NCBI GenBank assembly: GCA_958450325.1
Contig: OY288243.1
Span: 67,998,606-68,062,605 of the forward strand
DNA length: 64,000 nucleotides
Direction: 5' to 3'
Source of the DNA: Agrostemma githago
Taxonomy: Eukaryota > Streptophyta > Magnoliopsida > Caryophyllales > Caryophyllaceae
Positions 11,904-23,398 of the stretch are shown piece by piece. The position numbers and the translations under genes were made by a program. Below the pieces are notes generated by a model, which saw only the letters and a list, made by a program, of their open reading frames with translations, had not been told where the DNA came from and did no database searches. Within the stretch, counting starts at the first letter, position 1. Each line of letters starts with the position of its first letter.

Positions 11904-12548
11904 ATTTATTTTGCTAAAAGAAAGAATAAATTTTTCAGGGCTTATTCTTTTCTTTAAGTAATTGAGGAATTATGGAATTATGAAATTCATGAAGCAAATA
12001 GGGGTATTTATAGCATGAAAATAAGTCCTCCTCCTCACCTTAGGATTCCCAATCCTAGAGTATTTAGCATACAAGCCATTGTCCTAAGGCTTAGCTAAGT
12101 CATCCCGAGCATTCCTATTCCTTTTCAAAGTCAAAACAAAAATTCCCTAATTTTTCAAAGACTTTTTCAAGCTCAAAAAATTCAAACCTTTTCTCAAAAT
12201 TTTTATTCCCCAGCACGAGTCATTTTTCCTACAAATATTACATGCAAAATTTTGCAGCTTTGCATAAATATGTACAGGACGACTCGAGCAGGACCATGCG
12301 ATTTGCATAACTCCCCAGTGGCATTTAACAAGATGAGCCCACATACAGGCCCATTTTAAATCTCATATGACGAGTTCAAATTCCCCACGGAGTTATCATC
12401 GTCAATTCAGGTACATTTCTAGCCCATGGCCGGCGGGCCCTCCACGCAGGTCTAATGGACCTTAAACGACCCGACCGGAAGCTGCCAGGTTTTAATCCTT
12501 GATTGACCTGGTGGCTACTCTGACTTTCGCCCTGTCCAAGCCTCAGTC
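11904..12548. other. Upstream region of the antisense ORF and region before the PPT
   Basis: Non-coding. On the minus strand it is the promoter and leader of the PMD ORF (TATA at 12005-12012). On the plus strand it is the last internal stretch of the Tat element before the polypurine tract. It becomes GC-richer near 12420-12540. Confidence 0.6.
12005..12012 (-). promoter_or_regulatory. TATA box of the antisense PMD ORF
   Basis: Reads TATAAATA on the minus strand, in the context GCTATAAATACCCC, about 100 bases upstream of the ATG at 11903. Spacing and flanking C-rich sequence are those of a plant core promoter, implying that the antisense ORF has its own transcript. Confidence 0.65.
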
Positions 12549-12561
12549 AGAGTGGGGGCTC
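12549..12561 (+). other. Polypurine tract of the Tat element
   Basis: AGAGTGGGGGCTC lies immediately before the LTR start TGTAGACACCC. Position and composition fit the plus-strand priming site used in reverse transcription. Confidence 0.8.
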
Positions 12562-15127
12562 TGTAGACACCCACATTTTGACCGCCAGGTGTCTATAGTA
12601 GTTTCCGACAAACACCCGATGATGATCGGACGCTAACATGCTTTAACATACTCGGAAATGGGCTCGAAATGATGGACATTTGGCCTAGGCATTTTAAGGA
12701 GTACAAATCTCACCAAACCAACCTCAAATGCAGGCCCAGTGGGTCGTTTCGAGTCAAATAACACTAATTTGGGTCGAATCCGTCACCAGGGGTAAAACCG
12801 TCTTTTAGCGACCGAGTCAAAACCCGGTCAAAGATATTTCCCGAAACTCGTAGGCTGACCGTGACATCCCACACGTCCTATTCGGACTCCAACTCTACAA
12901 AATCAGCCATACAAAAAAATAATAAACAATTCCGTTTAAGGTAGAATTCGATCCCGAGTAGGAATCCTATCCGAGAACCGACTCAGACACTCAACCGAGT
13001 GCAACCACTCGGCCAAGTAGTACAAGTCAGCCGGTTTTCCTCTTTTCTTCTCTTACAAGAAAACGGAATTCTCGTTCTCCTCAGCTTCTTACCCAAGCGG
13101 TAATTCTAGCTCAAACAGGAATCCTATTCAAAAACCGATTGGAGTACCCGACCGAGTGTAAAACACTCGGCCGAAACAGCCCAAAACAAGATCAAAACAG
13201 CCGAGATGCCTTTCTTCCTCCACAAGAAAGCGGAATTCTTATTTCCCTCAAATTCCCTCGTTTCCTATCCTAAGCGGTATTCGAACTCTCCTAAACCAAG
13301 GTCGGAAACTCCCTATAAATAGGACCTCCCGTCCAACACTTTCAAGGACCGAAAAAAATACAATTCACACACACACACACGATTTTTTAGCAACAACTTT
13401 CTATCATCCCGACACACATAATTCCTTAGCATCGAGAAACCGATATTATATCCAAAACCCGAAGGAAAACGGGCCCCAATACCCGAAACCTTCACCCGTC
13501 TTAACCGTGCCACCCTAACCCAACCGACGTTGCCTCGACGCTCCCGTGCCTAGCCACATTCCGACGAGTCCCGATCCGAGTCAACAAAAGCATGTAGGTT
13601 GAGGGTGTAATCAAACCCGATTTCTTCCTTTCTCTCCTTTTCTCCTCTTCGTCCGTTTTGTTTTTTTACGGGTCTAGAGTCGATTTTTTTTATTTTTCTA
13701 ATATCGTTATTAACGAAAAACTATTTTCATAACATATATTCTGAAAAATATGATATCGATTTTTCCATAATCGAATATTGTATCGAAAAGAATTATATTA
13801 AGATTTTGACGATACTAAAAATCGTTACATCTTTTTTTCGTTCAAAAATTCTTTTCTTTTCTCGTTCGAAACAAACTATTTTACAAAACTTTTTTTAACT
13901 CATTCTAAATATCCGATATCGATTTCATAATCGAATATCGGGTACGACGAATATCGAAAACATGGATCGAATACAAGTTAATTCATAATTTGTGCGCGAT
14001 TCATCAAAATAACAATTTTCGAACAAATAAATAAAAACCGGACAGACCCGTACGCAAGTCGCGCCACGCCCGAGCGACTCGCGCACGAGCCTGAAACCCG
14101 GACTGTTTTTTTAACATTTTTCGTTCGTTTATTATTTATTCTTCGATCGATTTCTAAAATTAACATCTTTTCTAAAAACTATTCCAAGTGTTTGATATTG
14201 ATTTCGTAGTCAACTATCGAATATAAAGAATATCGAAAATATTAAGTCGAGTACGAATCATGTAATATTCATACGCGATTTAATACAAACATCGAGTCTT
14301 CGAAAACCGGCACCGAGACAGGCTACCACGCGACCCGCCGGCGTCCCGGGCGAGTCGCGCGGCCGGCTGTTATGCCGAGGCCTTTTCCGTCTTTTTTATT
14401 ATTTTTCGAACTTCGTTTTTTATACAAAACAACGTTCTTTTCAACAATATTTTTCAGATTTCGATATTCTCTCGATCTCGTTATTTTATTTTGCTATTTT
14501 TATCTACAAATCGATACTAACTCGTTTGTTCATCTTTTGTAGCAAATTTATCTTTTTTATTTCATTTGTTTTATTATACTAAAACGAGTCTCACATGTTA
14601 AATTTGACTTTGACATTAATTAATTTTGCATGCATTAAACCACTTAGCAACTCATTCAATTCCTCACATGTTTAGGAAAACAATGTTTGCATATCATTCG
14701 TTCAACTAACGCGCGCATTAAAACGTCATTCGATATCCTAGTAGAGGCCGCTAATGTGCGGGCGGGGTTGGGTGTTCTTAGTGAACTTCCCAACACGTAC
14801 CCTCACCCCTTACTCAGAACCGTGGTTTCCGGATGTCCGAAACCATTGGCAACGAGAGTCATTCAATATACGATTAACCGCTCCAGTCGGCATCTATATC
14901 GATATGCAAAAAGGACGAGCCCAATAAACTCTGACATCGGAAATGGGCCGTATTTTGTACACGGCCCACTACGACATAGAGTGGGCTCGAACGGTTCCGA
15001 ATAACCATAAAATTCGGTGGCGACTCCAACTTCGATTTAAATTTCCATTTGACCATCTCATGGAGATTCATTCGCCTCCCCAAACCCGCGTGTGGCCGCG
15101 TCAGGGTGGACCTATGTCATGTCCACA
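12562..15127 (+). mobile_element. 3' LTR of the Tat element
   Basis: Starts TGTAGACACCC directly after the polypurine tract, and I place its end at TGTCCACA (15127), giving 2566 bp with weak TGT/ACA inverted ends. It contains a plant promoter with TATAAATAGGACC at 13314 and a CT-rich leader, as expected for U3/R. The stretch GGTGGCGACTCCAAC near 15021 is typical of the end of Tat LTRs. The left partner LTR is missing, so the right end is inferred from sequence form, not by comparison. Confidence 0.75.
13314..13321 (+). promoter_or_regulatory. TATA box in the Tat LTR
   Basis: TATAAATA followed by GGACC, in the middle of the 2.6-kb LTR and preceded by CCCTA. This is the likely U3 promoter for the genomic transcript; a (CA)n run follows about 50 bases downstream. 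Confidence 0.7.
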
Positions 15128-15143
15128 ACGACCGCCCTGTATG

Positions 15144-17658
15144 TTATGCAACAGGGGCATCCTTGTCATGACCAGTGGCCCCCTCGGGTGACTTATTAGC
15201 CCTGGGTTCGTTCTTGGCTGCGTGAAGGGTCTGAAAGGCGTCCTCATCAAAATCCGGACGCATCTCCTTGATGACCTCCATAACAAACTCTGAAGATGAA
15301 GAAGCTCCTGATTCAAAAACCTTATCCACCGCCAAGTTAGCCTCTTGGATGATTTCATCCTTTTCCTTGAGCCATTTCTCGCTCTGAGCCTGCAGCTCAC
15401 CCCGGGCCTCCTGGAGATCCGAGTCAGCCTTGGTCAGGCGAGCAGCGTACTCCCCAAGGCGGCCCTTCATCTCGGCAACCCCTTTTCTAGCCTGCTCCAT
15501 CTCAACCTCCAACTCGGCAGCTTTCTTCCTAGCCTGCTCCAGCTCGGTAACCTCCTTCTTGGCCAGCTCCAAAGCAACCTCCAAATTAGCTTCCTCCAGC
15601 TCGTTTTCACGCTTAGACAGCTAAAGCTTCAAGTTGGCGATGAGAACAACATCTCTCTTAATTAGCGCTATACGGTCAGGAAGGGAGGACCCAGGGGTAA
15701 TGTTTAGTTCCTCATCACTCAGGCGGTCAAGGGCCGCCAGCTCTGCAGAATCCTGGAAAATTCGGGAGCAGAGTTGGATAAACTGGGCCGCTTGACTGCT
15801 GGAGTGGGTCAGGGCCCTGGCAATCTGATCCACCGACGAAGAATTGGTGTCTGAAAACAAGGCAGAGACATCAACGCTCTCACCAATAGCGAAGTTGAAC
15901 TCAGCATTCCCCCCCCCCCTCCGTAAACAGAGTCTCAGGAAGGACAGGAGCAAGGCGCTTCGCCTGAGGAGTGCTGGCGTCTGCTTCCAGGTAAACCACC
16001 TGGTCAGCGTCTACTGGCTCCCTGTTTTTCCTCTTCCTGCCCACCAGGGGATTACTCTCCCCAGTCTCCTCAGAAGCAGAGGGCTTCGCCCACGCAGAGG
16101 GATGAGTCCCAGGGGAGGTATCTCCGCGCTTGCTGGACGGGAAGGGAGTAGCCTCCGAAGTAGCCTCCACCTCTGCCGTCCTGGGGACGGGAGTCAAAGC
16201 TGGAGGACGTGCAGACGACGACCTAGGAGGAGGGGGAGGGAGCCTCGCCCTGCTGGCTGAGACGCTCTTCACATATTTCATGATGGTCTGCTTCCTGAAA
16301 TCGACAGGGAAGGGAGGACGATTATTAGAAACCACGAAGTCCTTGTTCAGGCCAATATCCCTCAGCTGCCTCTTGGACCAAGTGTAGTCAACGAGCTCTG
16401 CAAAACTCAAGAAACTTTACCAAATCAGCATATAACAAAACAAGGGTTAGAAACAGCCAACTACTACACAAGCCCCTAAACTACCTTCGCTAAGGCCTGG
16501 GTTTAACCCCACTCGAGTCAGGTATTCATCAGTCGATATGAGGTCCGCGGGGGGAAGTCAGATTTTAGGGCCAAATACGCCCTTCGTATCCTTGGCAGAA
16601 ATGAATCGCTTGACCAAGGACTCCTCTTTTTCGTTCATCTTGACCTCAAAAGCCTTACCCCCAACCCCACGGTGGTACTCCTGGCGAGTCTCCAATCGAG
16701 TATGGACATGGTTCCTGAAATGTCGGGGGATCCTCCACCCTTCCTCACTATGCACATACAGGAAATTGTCCTTCCAGTCTTTCAGACTATTCATGGTCGG
16801 CCAGGCTAGGGAAAAACTCTTCTGCCTGAGAAAAGAAAAGTACACTGGAGAGCCGCCCCTCTCTGTAGAAGCAACCATCTGCAGGCCGACCATGTATCTA
16901 AGGGCGTCTATGGAAGGCTCTTCATTCAGGAACAAGCAAGTCCAAGTGTAGGCCACCAGGGACCAGACAGCCACGGCGGTCAGCTGGGCGACGACCACGT
17001 TCATGTGCCGGAAAACTTCCTCCAAAAAGGGGTGGAGGGGAAAGCGCAGGCCGAATTCTAGGCACTCATGGTAGACAGCGATACAACCATCGGGGGGGTT
17101 ACACACAGTGTCCTTCTTCCCAGGGATAGTAATTGAGTAGGCCCTCCCAATGTTGTTGAAATTGGCTATGGCCTCTGCGGCACTCTTCTCTAATATAATA
17201 TCCCGGTTCTTGAGAGCAGGGTAGGTCTGCAAGGGGATCCTATACTTAACCTTATCTAGGTAATAGGTCTTCCCTGGGTTCCTAGGCACCAAAGGGCCGG
17301 CGATTGTGGAGGGATCAATCTCCAGTGCCTCGTCGTCGGAATCGAGAACATCGAACGGGGCAGGGTCGGGGGAGTTGGCTCCCCCACTGTCCTCTGAAGG
17401 TGGCTCTCCGACCACCGTAACCTCCGGCCTACCGGAAGAAGAGGGAAGGTCTGTGTTAACCCTTCCTACTCCCTCCTCTGATCTTCCGTTAGACGGTCCG
17501 TAGAAGGATAGAATTCGAGCACGATGATGAGTCATGATATTCAGACGAGCAAGAAAAAGAAACGAACAATGGAAAGACAAGTCACAGAGCAGGGTTTCTA
17601 ACCTAGTCAAGCGTCGCCAGAGAAAGACGCCGGAAGGATCCTCAGTTCTAATGCTCAA
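15144..17658 (-). pseudogene. Antisense extra ORF of a second Tat-type element: PF04195 ('putative gypsy type transposon') protein with coiled-coil tail
   Basis: Exon 1 (17658-16485) contains the family signature DGCIAVYHECLEFGLRFPLHPF followed by FRHMNVVVAQLTAVAVWSLV, with a Ser/Glu-rich N-terminal part. It is broken by a TGA at 16558, after which the same frame continues (DLISTDEYLTRVGLNPGLSE) to a GT donor at 16484. Exon 2 starts at 16397 (ELVDYTWSKRQ) and has a Pro/Ser-rich linker. A 13-G run (plus-strand C run near 15910-15922) shifts the frame, and a TAG lies near 15621. A long charged coiled coil (about 15350-15600) leads to the final stop at 15144. An alternative start is MTHHRARILSFYG near 17535. 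The family is typical of antisense ORFs in Tat elements, but its own pol is absent. Function unknown. Confidence 0.83.
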
Positions 17659-17865
17659 CAGAGAGAGGAGTATGTGAAGTAAGTAGGTTTATGAGATTCA
17701 AAAAGTGTAAAAGGGAGAATGGAGGAGACAGGGACGCTTTTATAGGAGAAGGAAGATGAAATGTCCCCTAAGAAAGTCATCCATCCTGACATCCTCCTTA
17801 CAAAGCCCCCACGTGTCACGCTTTTTGAAATCCAACCACCCATCACTTCCCAAGAAAGCCTTGAA
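17659..17865 (-). promoter_or_regulatory. Promoter region of the PF04195 antisense ORF
   Basis: On the minus strand CTATAAAAGCG (TATA at 17737-17744) lies about 80 bases upstream of the ATG at 17658. The region is cut on the right by the insertion of the chromovirus LTR at 17866. Confidence 0.6.
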
Positions 17866-18636
17866 TGTAACACCTCGTTATTTTTTGAGTCAATTATAAG
17901 GCGTTACTGGTCTATTTTATTTAAATCGGGTTATTAAGTCGGGAAAAGTATTTTCGATGTCTTTATAAAATTAAAATATTTTGGGTCATCTTATAATAAT
18001 CGGTTTCGATTTTCTTAAAGTGGAACGTTATTTTATAAATCGATTTTGTATCGGGTTGAAATTTGGGTCAAAAACAAGTAAAAAAAAGAAAGAAAAGGAA
18101 ACCTAAATTCTATTTAAACACCACCCAGTCATCCCTTATTTTCCCACTACTACATTTCGTCGTCGACATTTCAGCCACGTCGTCGGCGCTTTATACGTGA
18201 ATTTTACTCTTTTACCCTTCCCCTAATTATGATTAATGATATTAATTAAGTTTGTTAATTAATGTAATTAATATTTCCGAGTAAATTAAAATTACGGTTT
18301 TTGTACTCTTGAACGGTTTTTGAGGCACGTGTCTCAACGTAACTCTTTTACCCTTATGTAATATATTCTAATGAATTTAATTAAGTTTCTTAACTAACGT
18401 AACAAATATATTCCCGACTAATATGAAATGTCGGTTTTTGGACTATTGAACGGTCTCCGAGACACGTGTCTCAATGTATCCCGGGAATATGTTTAGGAAA
18501 TTTATATTTCGCAGAAATCGATCCCACCATCAGCCAAATCGATACCAAAATCGAATATAGAAAACAATAACTACTCAATTAGGGTATATATCACACACAA
18601 ATTAGTTATGGGGAACCTAAACTATCAATCTAATCG

Positions 18637-19134
18637 AAATGGGGCTCGATTTTTCGCGAACTGGGTCTGGAAACAGACCTCGACGCCGGAAAACCGCGTC
18701 TGGGGGGTCCCCTAGACGCATGAATTTCGCGTCTAAGAGGCCCCTCAGACGCGAAATTCATGCGTCTGAGGGGCCTCCTAGACGCGAAATGGGGACCCCC
18801 CAAACGCATGAATTTCGCGTCTAGGAGGCCCCTCAGACGCATGAATTTCGCGTCTATGGGGTCCCCTGGACGCTGGAAATCCGCGTCTGGGGGGTCGATT
18901 TTTCGCGAACTGGGTCTGGAAACAGACCTCGACGCCGGAAAACCGCGTCTGAGGGGTCCCCTAGACGCATGAATTTCGCGTCTAAGAGGCCCCTCAGACG
19001 CGAAATTCATGCGTCTGAGGGACCTCCTAGACGCGAAATTCATGCGTCGGAGGGGCCCCCCAAACGCATGAATTTCGCGTCTAGGAGGCCCCTCAGACGC
19101 ATGAATTTCGCGTCTAGGGGGTCCCTTGGACGCC
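18637..19134. repeat. GC-rich inverted/tandem minisatellite in the chromovirus LTR
   Basis: Two long units (about 18637-18895 and 18896-19134) both begin CTCGATTTTTCGCGAACTGG or GTCGATTTTTCGCGAACTGG and contain many short blocks of GCATGAATTTCGCGTCT and its reverse complement AGACGCGAAATTCATGC, joined by GGGGTCCCCT or GAGGCCCCTC. Blocks occur in both orientations, so the region can form hairpins and is open in several frames on both strands. Those frames encode only the repeat and are not genes. Composition is sharply different from the AT-rich surroundings. Confidence 0.92.
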
Positions 19135-19149
19135 AAAAAAATTACAAAA

Positions 19150-19222
19150 ATTTGTAATTAGTAAGTCTCGAACCCACAACCTCTTGAAGACAAATGAGCC
19201 TCTTCACCACTAAACCAACTGA
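19150..19222 (-). mobile_element. tRNA-like SINE remnant
   Basis: On the minus strand GGTTTAGTGGTGAAGAGG resembles a Pol III A box and GTGGGTTCGAGACTT a B box, about 40 bases apart, as in tRNA-derived SINEs. It sits directly beside the minisatellite. No clear target duplication or A-tail was found. It is too degenerate to be a tRNA gene. Confidence 0.45.
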
Positions 19223-21626
19223 ACATTGTTGATAAACCTTACTAAACTATTATCTATATTTGATTCTAAAACCTCCTAAAATCGCCTATTAATACAATTT
19301 AAATATTATTAATAATATTAGTGTTGTTGTGGATGGGGGAGGATATATAATATAACATAATCCGTAACATAATAAAATGACGGTTTTCAAAAAAAAAAAC
19401 GTTTTATTATCGAGTTTCATTAACATGATTAAACTTTTTAATTTCATTAACAAAGTTAGTGAATGTAATTAGGGAAGGACGTTGTTGTCTTTTCACATTA
19501 AAAGTCGCCGACAACCTAATTTCTAGAAAAGTCGGGTTTCTAGAAAAGTCGGGTTTCTCTAAAGAAAAGACGCTTTTTTTAAGTGAGAGAAAATTAAATT
19601 AAATATGGTGAGTGGAGTTTGAGTGGATATATAATAAGGACAAGATAATAACGGAACGGTTTGAAAAATTAAAAAACCGCTTCATTAACGAGTTTCAATA
19701 ACTAATCTAACTTCTAAAATTACATAACATTAGTTAACTAATCTAATTAAGGCAAGGGCAAGGCAAGGGCAAGATCGTCTTTTACTTTAAAAAGCGCCGA
19801 CGACGTGGCTGAAATGTCGACGACAAAAAACAGCACTCTATTTTCCCCATCACCTTTACTTCTTGTTTTGAGTTCCTGCCGCCATACTCTCTCTCTCCTT
19901 CTGCTCCTCGATTTTTAGTTTTCAACCGAATTGATTCTTCATCCTTGCTTACTCTAACACGTTTGTACACTTGTCTTCATCAAAATAGTAAGTACTCTAA
20001 TCTATAATCTCTTTATTTCTTAAAATTATTGGACCAAATATGTAGTATGTCTAAATATTTTAAGTTTCTATCATTTTCTTTTGTCAACTCGTTTTCTCGA
20101 CATAATTTTAACAACCTTGTAAGAAATTATTACTGGGCTTGGTTTCTATGAGAGTCGATTATATCTATTGTAGCGATTATTAAAATTTTGAATTGGATGG
20201 TGTCAGAGTCAATTAGTTGGGCCGGCTACAAATTTTGTTAGTGCAGAATAAGCTCAATATAAATAGGTTAATAGTTGGAGGGTTCGAGCAAGTTCGGTAC
20301 AGAGTCCGTTTGTTATAATGGCTGTTAGGTATGTGTATGTGTATAGCAGATGGGGAGTGTGCTGGTTGTGGAGCTTTGAGAAATTGTAATGGAAAGTGTG
20401 TGCGTAGGATTGGAGGTATTAGATTAGGTTCAAGTACTTAGTTTTATGTTTTAGGCTAGCCATTTATATGAGTTTATAATGGTACTTCGTAAAAGTTTTG
20501 AGAGGATTCTTTTTGTTAATAGACGGCGGTAATTATAAATTAGTAAGATTAGAGTTTTAAAATATTTATATTATTTGTAGCTTGTGGGTTTGAGGAGAAA
20601 GAATTCTTGGAGTAATTCTAGCTGAGTTGTTACCATCTTGAGAGGTAAGGACGTTTTACCCTTTTCACTTCAAGTAAAGAGCATGTTCGGATCAAACAAT
20701 ATTTTTATAACGGATTTGTAAATTATTTCGTCGATGGTGAATTTTTATATATATTACTCTGTAATGTTTGGATATTGAACTTCACATTGGTACTGGTTTG
20801 GTAAAAAATTTGGTAACTTATAACAGACTCTGGGAGCTCTGTTGGTCTAGACGGTTTTAAGGTGCGTCTAAGACGTTCCTGGGACTTCGTCCCGAAACTA
20901 TTTTTGAGTGGGGATTGTCCGACCCTCACTCGCTAGGGAGTTAGACTTTCTCCTTTGGCAGTTTCATCCTACTGACTGTCCAAATGTGAGAGGTGCGCAC
21001 TATTATGAGTCTAGATAAGCACAGGTGGTTACCTCTAGACCGTGCAAGGATAGAACCTTGGCACACAGGTTGCGAATAATATATATTTTGGTTGGTTTGA
21101 TTTTGACTATTCTTTTTATGGTATTCTGGTATTTAAACGATGATTTTAACTATGATTTCAGTTTGTTATTATTATTATTATTATTATTTCACGATTTATT
21201 ATATTATTATACTTTTACTCAGCTTTGCTGACGTCCTTTTGTTTTGGGTTGTTCCCCCGCTGGAACCTGTACCTATTTGTGTTTTTGGGTACAGCTGATA
21301 GGTACACGTGATTTGCTGCATGGGTGCATTCTGGTATCGGGTTATGCTGAGCGAGGAAGGACTTTTATTTAACTTGACTCCAAACTATTTATATTATTAT
21401 TGGATTTATTGGTTTGCTATTGTTTTAAACCGTTTTGGATTTTGTAAGACTTAAAGACTTCCGCTGCAACGTTTTCATTTAATTAACTATCAAATTTCTA
21501 TTTTTAGTTATTTATTATTTATCCTTTTCCTTGCACTTGGCTTGGTGAGCTAAGTGTGGAGTAACAGCTTTGAGTTTTTCGTTTTTGGTTTATTATTTTG
21601 GTTGCGAAAATTTATGGTTGTTACAG

Positions 21627-21640
21627 TTGGTATCAGAGCT
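21627..21640 (+). other. Primer binding site (initiator tRNA-Met)
   Basis: TTGGTATCAGAGCT one base after the LTR end. TGGTATCAGAGC is complementary to the 3' end of plant initiator tRNA-Met, the usual primer of chromoviruses. Confidence 0.92.
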
Positions 21641-21909
21641 ATTGGTTTTCCAAAATGTTTTGCAAAATTTGAAATGGTTTTAAAAAAAACGTTTACCTTT
21701 ATATTTAAAAAAAACAGAGTGTTGGGTGGTTTGGGTGCATTGCATACGCATGATTTATATATTCATATTTGTATATAAGTGATAATATTTTGTGCTATTA
21801 TCCTTACCTGAACTGTGAATGCTACTTACGTTATAAATTGTGATATTATTTGTGATAGAATGATCTTATGCTTGTACTTAATAGAACATTGTTTATATCT
21901 ATAGTAACC

Positions 21910-23398
21910 ATGCCTCCACGAAGGGAAAATGAAAACAACAATAATGATATGACTGCTATGATGACGCAACTTATAGCTCAAAACACAGTTCTTGTCGAAG
22001 TTGTGCAATAAATGACTATGGTTGCGCGGAATATGAATGAGACGGTTGAAAATGAAAATGATCCTACACCTACTGTTGTTGGAATGTCTGAAGCGGTACA
22101 GAAGAAGAGGCCTCCGTCTTTTACTGGGAAAGGGGATCCTACTGAGCTAGATAACTGGATTAGGGAGATAGAGAAAATTTTCTTGGTTGTTGGGTGCCCA
22201 CATGAATTTCAGGCTAGGATCGTTGTCTTCTATTTGAAGGAGGAAGCAGACATCTGGTGGCAGACTGTGAAAGATGATTTTATGAAACCTAAGAGGGTAA
22301 TAAATGCTAATGGTACCGTTGTACTTCAGGATAAAGACTGGGTTGATCTTAAAGATTTACTTGAGGAAGAATTTTTCCCCGACCATGTGAAGAACCAAAA
22401 ACTGGCTGAATTTGGGGATCTAAAGCAGACAGATGAGATGAGTGTGAAGGATTTTTATAACAAATTCATTGAACTTAGCAGGTTCGCTATGGATTTGGTG
22501 CCAACTGAGCGAATTAAAGCCGCATGGTTTGAGGATAAGTTAAATTGGAAGATTAAGGGTAGGTTTGCTGGGGAGACCTTCACTTCATTGAGAGATATTT
22601 ATGCTAGAGCTGTTAACATTGAGAGGAGTAACCAGAAAATGGAGGCCAAGATGGGAAGTAGTGGGACTAAAAAGAGGGAGTATTAGGGGAGTCAATCTGA
22701 CACCGCAGCTAAGAGAGGAAATTTCCATAATAATAACAACCCTCAGAATAAGTCCTGATCTTTTGGCGGGAATGTGAAAGAAGAATGGAATAACGGGAAT
22801 GGTAAGAGTCAGGGGATAGGCCAAGTTTTTACCAGACACTATTACTGCAAGATATGAAAGGGAGATCACCCAGGAGTTGACTGTCAGGGAAATAGGGTGA
22901 CATGCCACTGGTGTGGAAAATTGGGACACCGTGAGTTTGAATGTACTAATAAGAAGGTAGGACGACCCCGTAGTGCACAATCTGCTAGTGTGAGTGTGAA
23001 TCAGGGTAACCGATTTCAGGGTCAGGGAAGAACACAGAGTTATGGTGGGTCTGCATCTAATAACACTTATAAGAACCCAGCTCCGACTCAGGGCAACACT
23101 ACAGCAGCTAGTAAGCCCGCGGGACAGGTGAATGGGGCACAAAGTACTCAGAAGCCCACTGGGAAGCTCTATGTCATGAATAGAGAAGAAGTAGAAAACA
23201 CAAACATCATTTCGGGTAACTTTCTTGTGAACTCTATTTCAGCTCATGTTCTGTTTGACTCTGGTGCATCTCACTCTTTTATTCAACTAAGTTTGTGGAT
23301 AAAATGAATGTTGAACCTAGTGAAATTGTGGATTATGATTTTGCTATGCCATCTGGGGACTTAGTGAACTGGAAAAGAATTTTTAAGGATATGTCTGT
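21910..23398 (+). pseudogene. gag: Chromovirus gag and start of protease
   Basis: Starts MPPRRENENNNNDM at 21910, has an in-frame TAA at 22009, then reads through the capsid region (PPSFTGKGDPTELDNWIREIEK, ADIWWQTVKDDF, FFPDHVKNQKLAEF, KDFYNKFIELSRFA). Stops follow at 22684, about 22757 and about 22857; the last replaces the second Cys of the first zinc knuckle (YYCKI-stop-KGDHPG). The second CCHC knuckle CHWCGKLGHREFEC is intact. The aspartic protease active site FDSGASHSFI is at about 23255-23285, followed by a frameshift (FVDKM). At 23399 a solo LTR interrupts the protease. Gag packages the element RNA; this copy cannot make it. Confidence 0.88.

Larger units (their letters stand above)
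17866..21625 (+). mobile_element. 5' LTR of a Tekay-type chromovirus
   Basis: Starts TGTAACACCTCG and ends GGTTGTTACA; a primer binding site follows one base later. Length is 3760 bp, long but normal for Tekay. The 5 bases before it, TTGAA, are the probable target duplication, but no 3' LTR was found to confirm it. It carries a GC-rich repeat array (18637-19134), a SINE-like segment (minus, 19150-19222), and near 21230-21360 a GC-richer stretch close to its end. Transcription probably starts downstream of a TATTTAAA-like box near 18110. Confidence 0.9.

Noticed and set aside
18630..19157. Open frames of 60-168 residues on both strands with repeated PPRREIHAS/RRMNFAS
   Set aside because: They only translate the GC-rich minisatellite, which is open in several frames; no non-repeat codon bias or start context.
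22585..23142. 185-residue antisense frame opposite the chromovirus gag
   Set aside because: Shadow of gag; Ser/Thr-rich with no domain.
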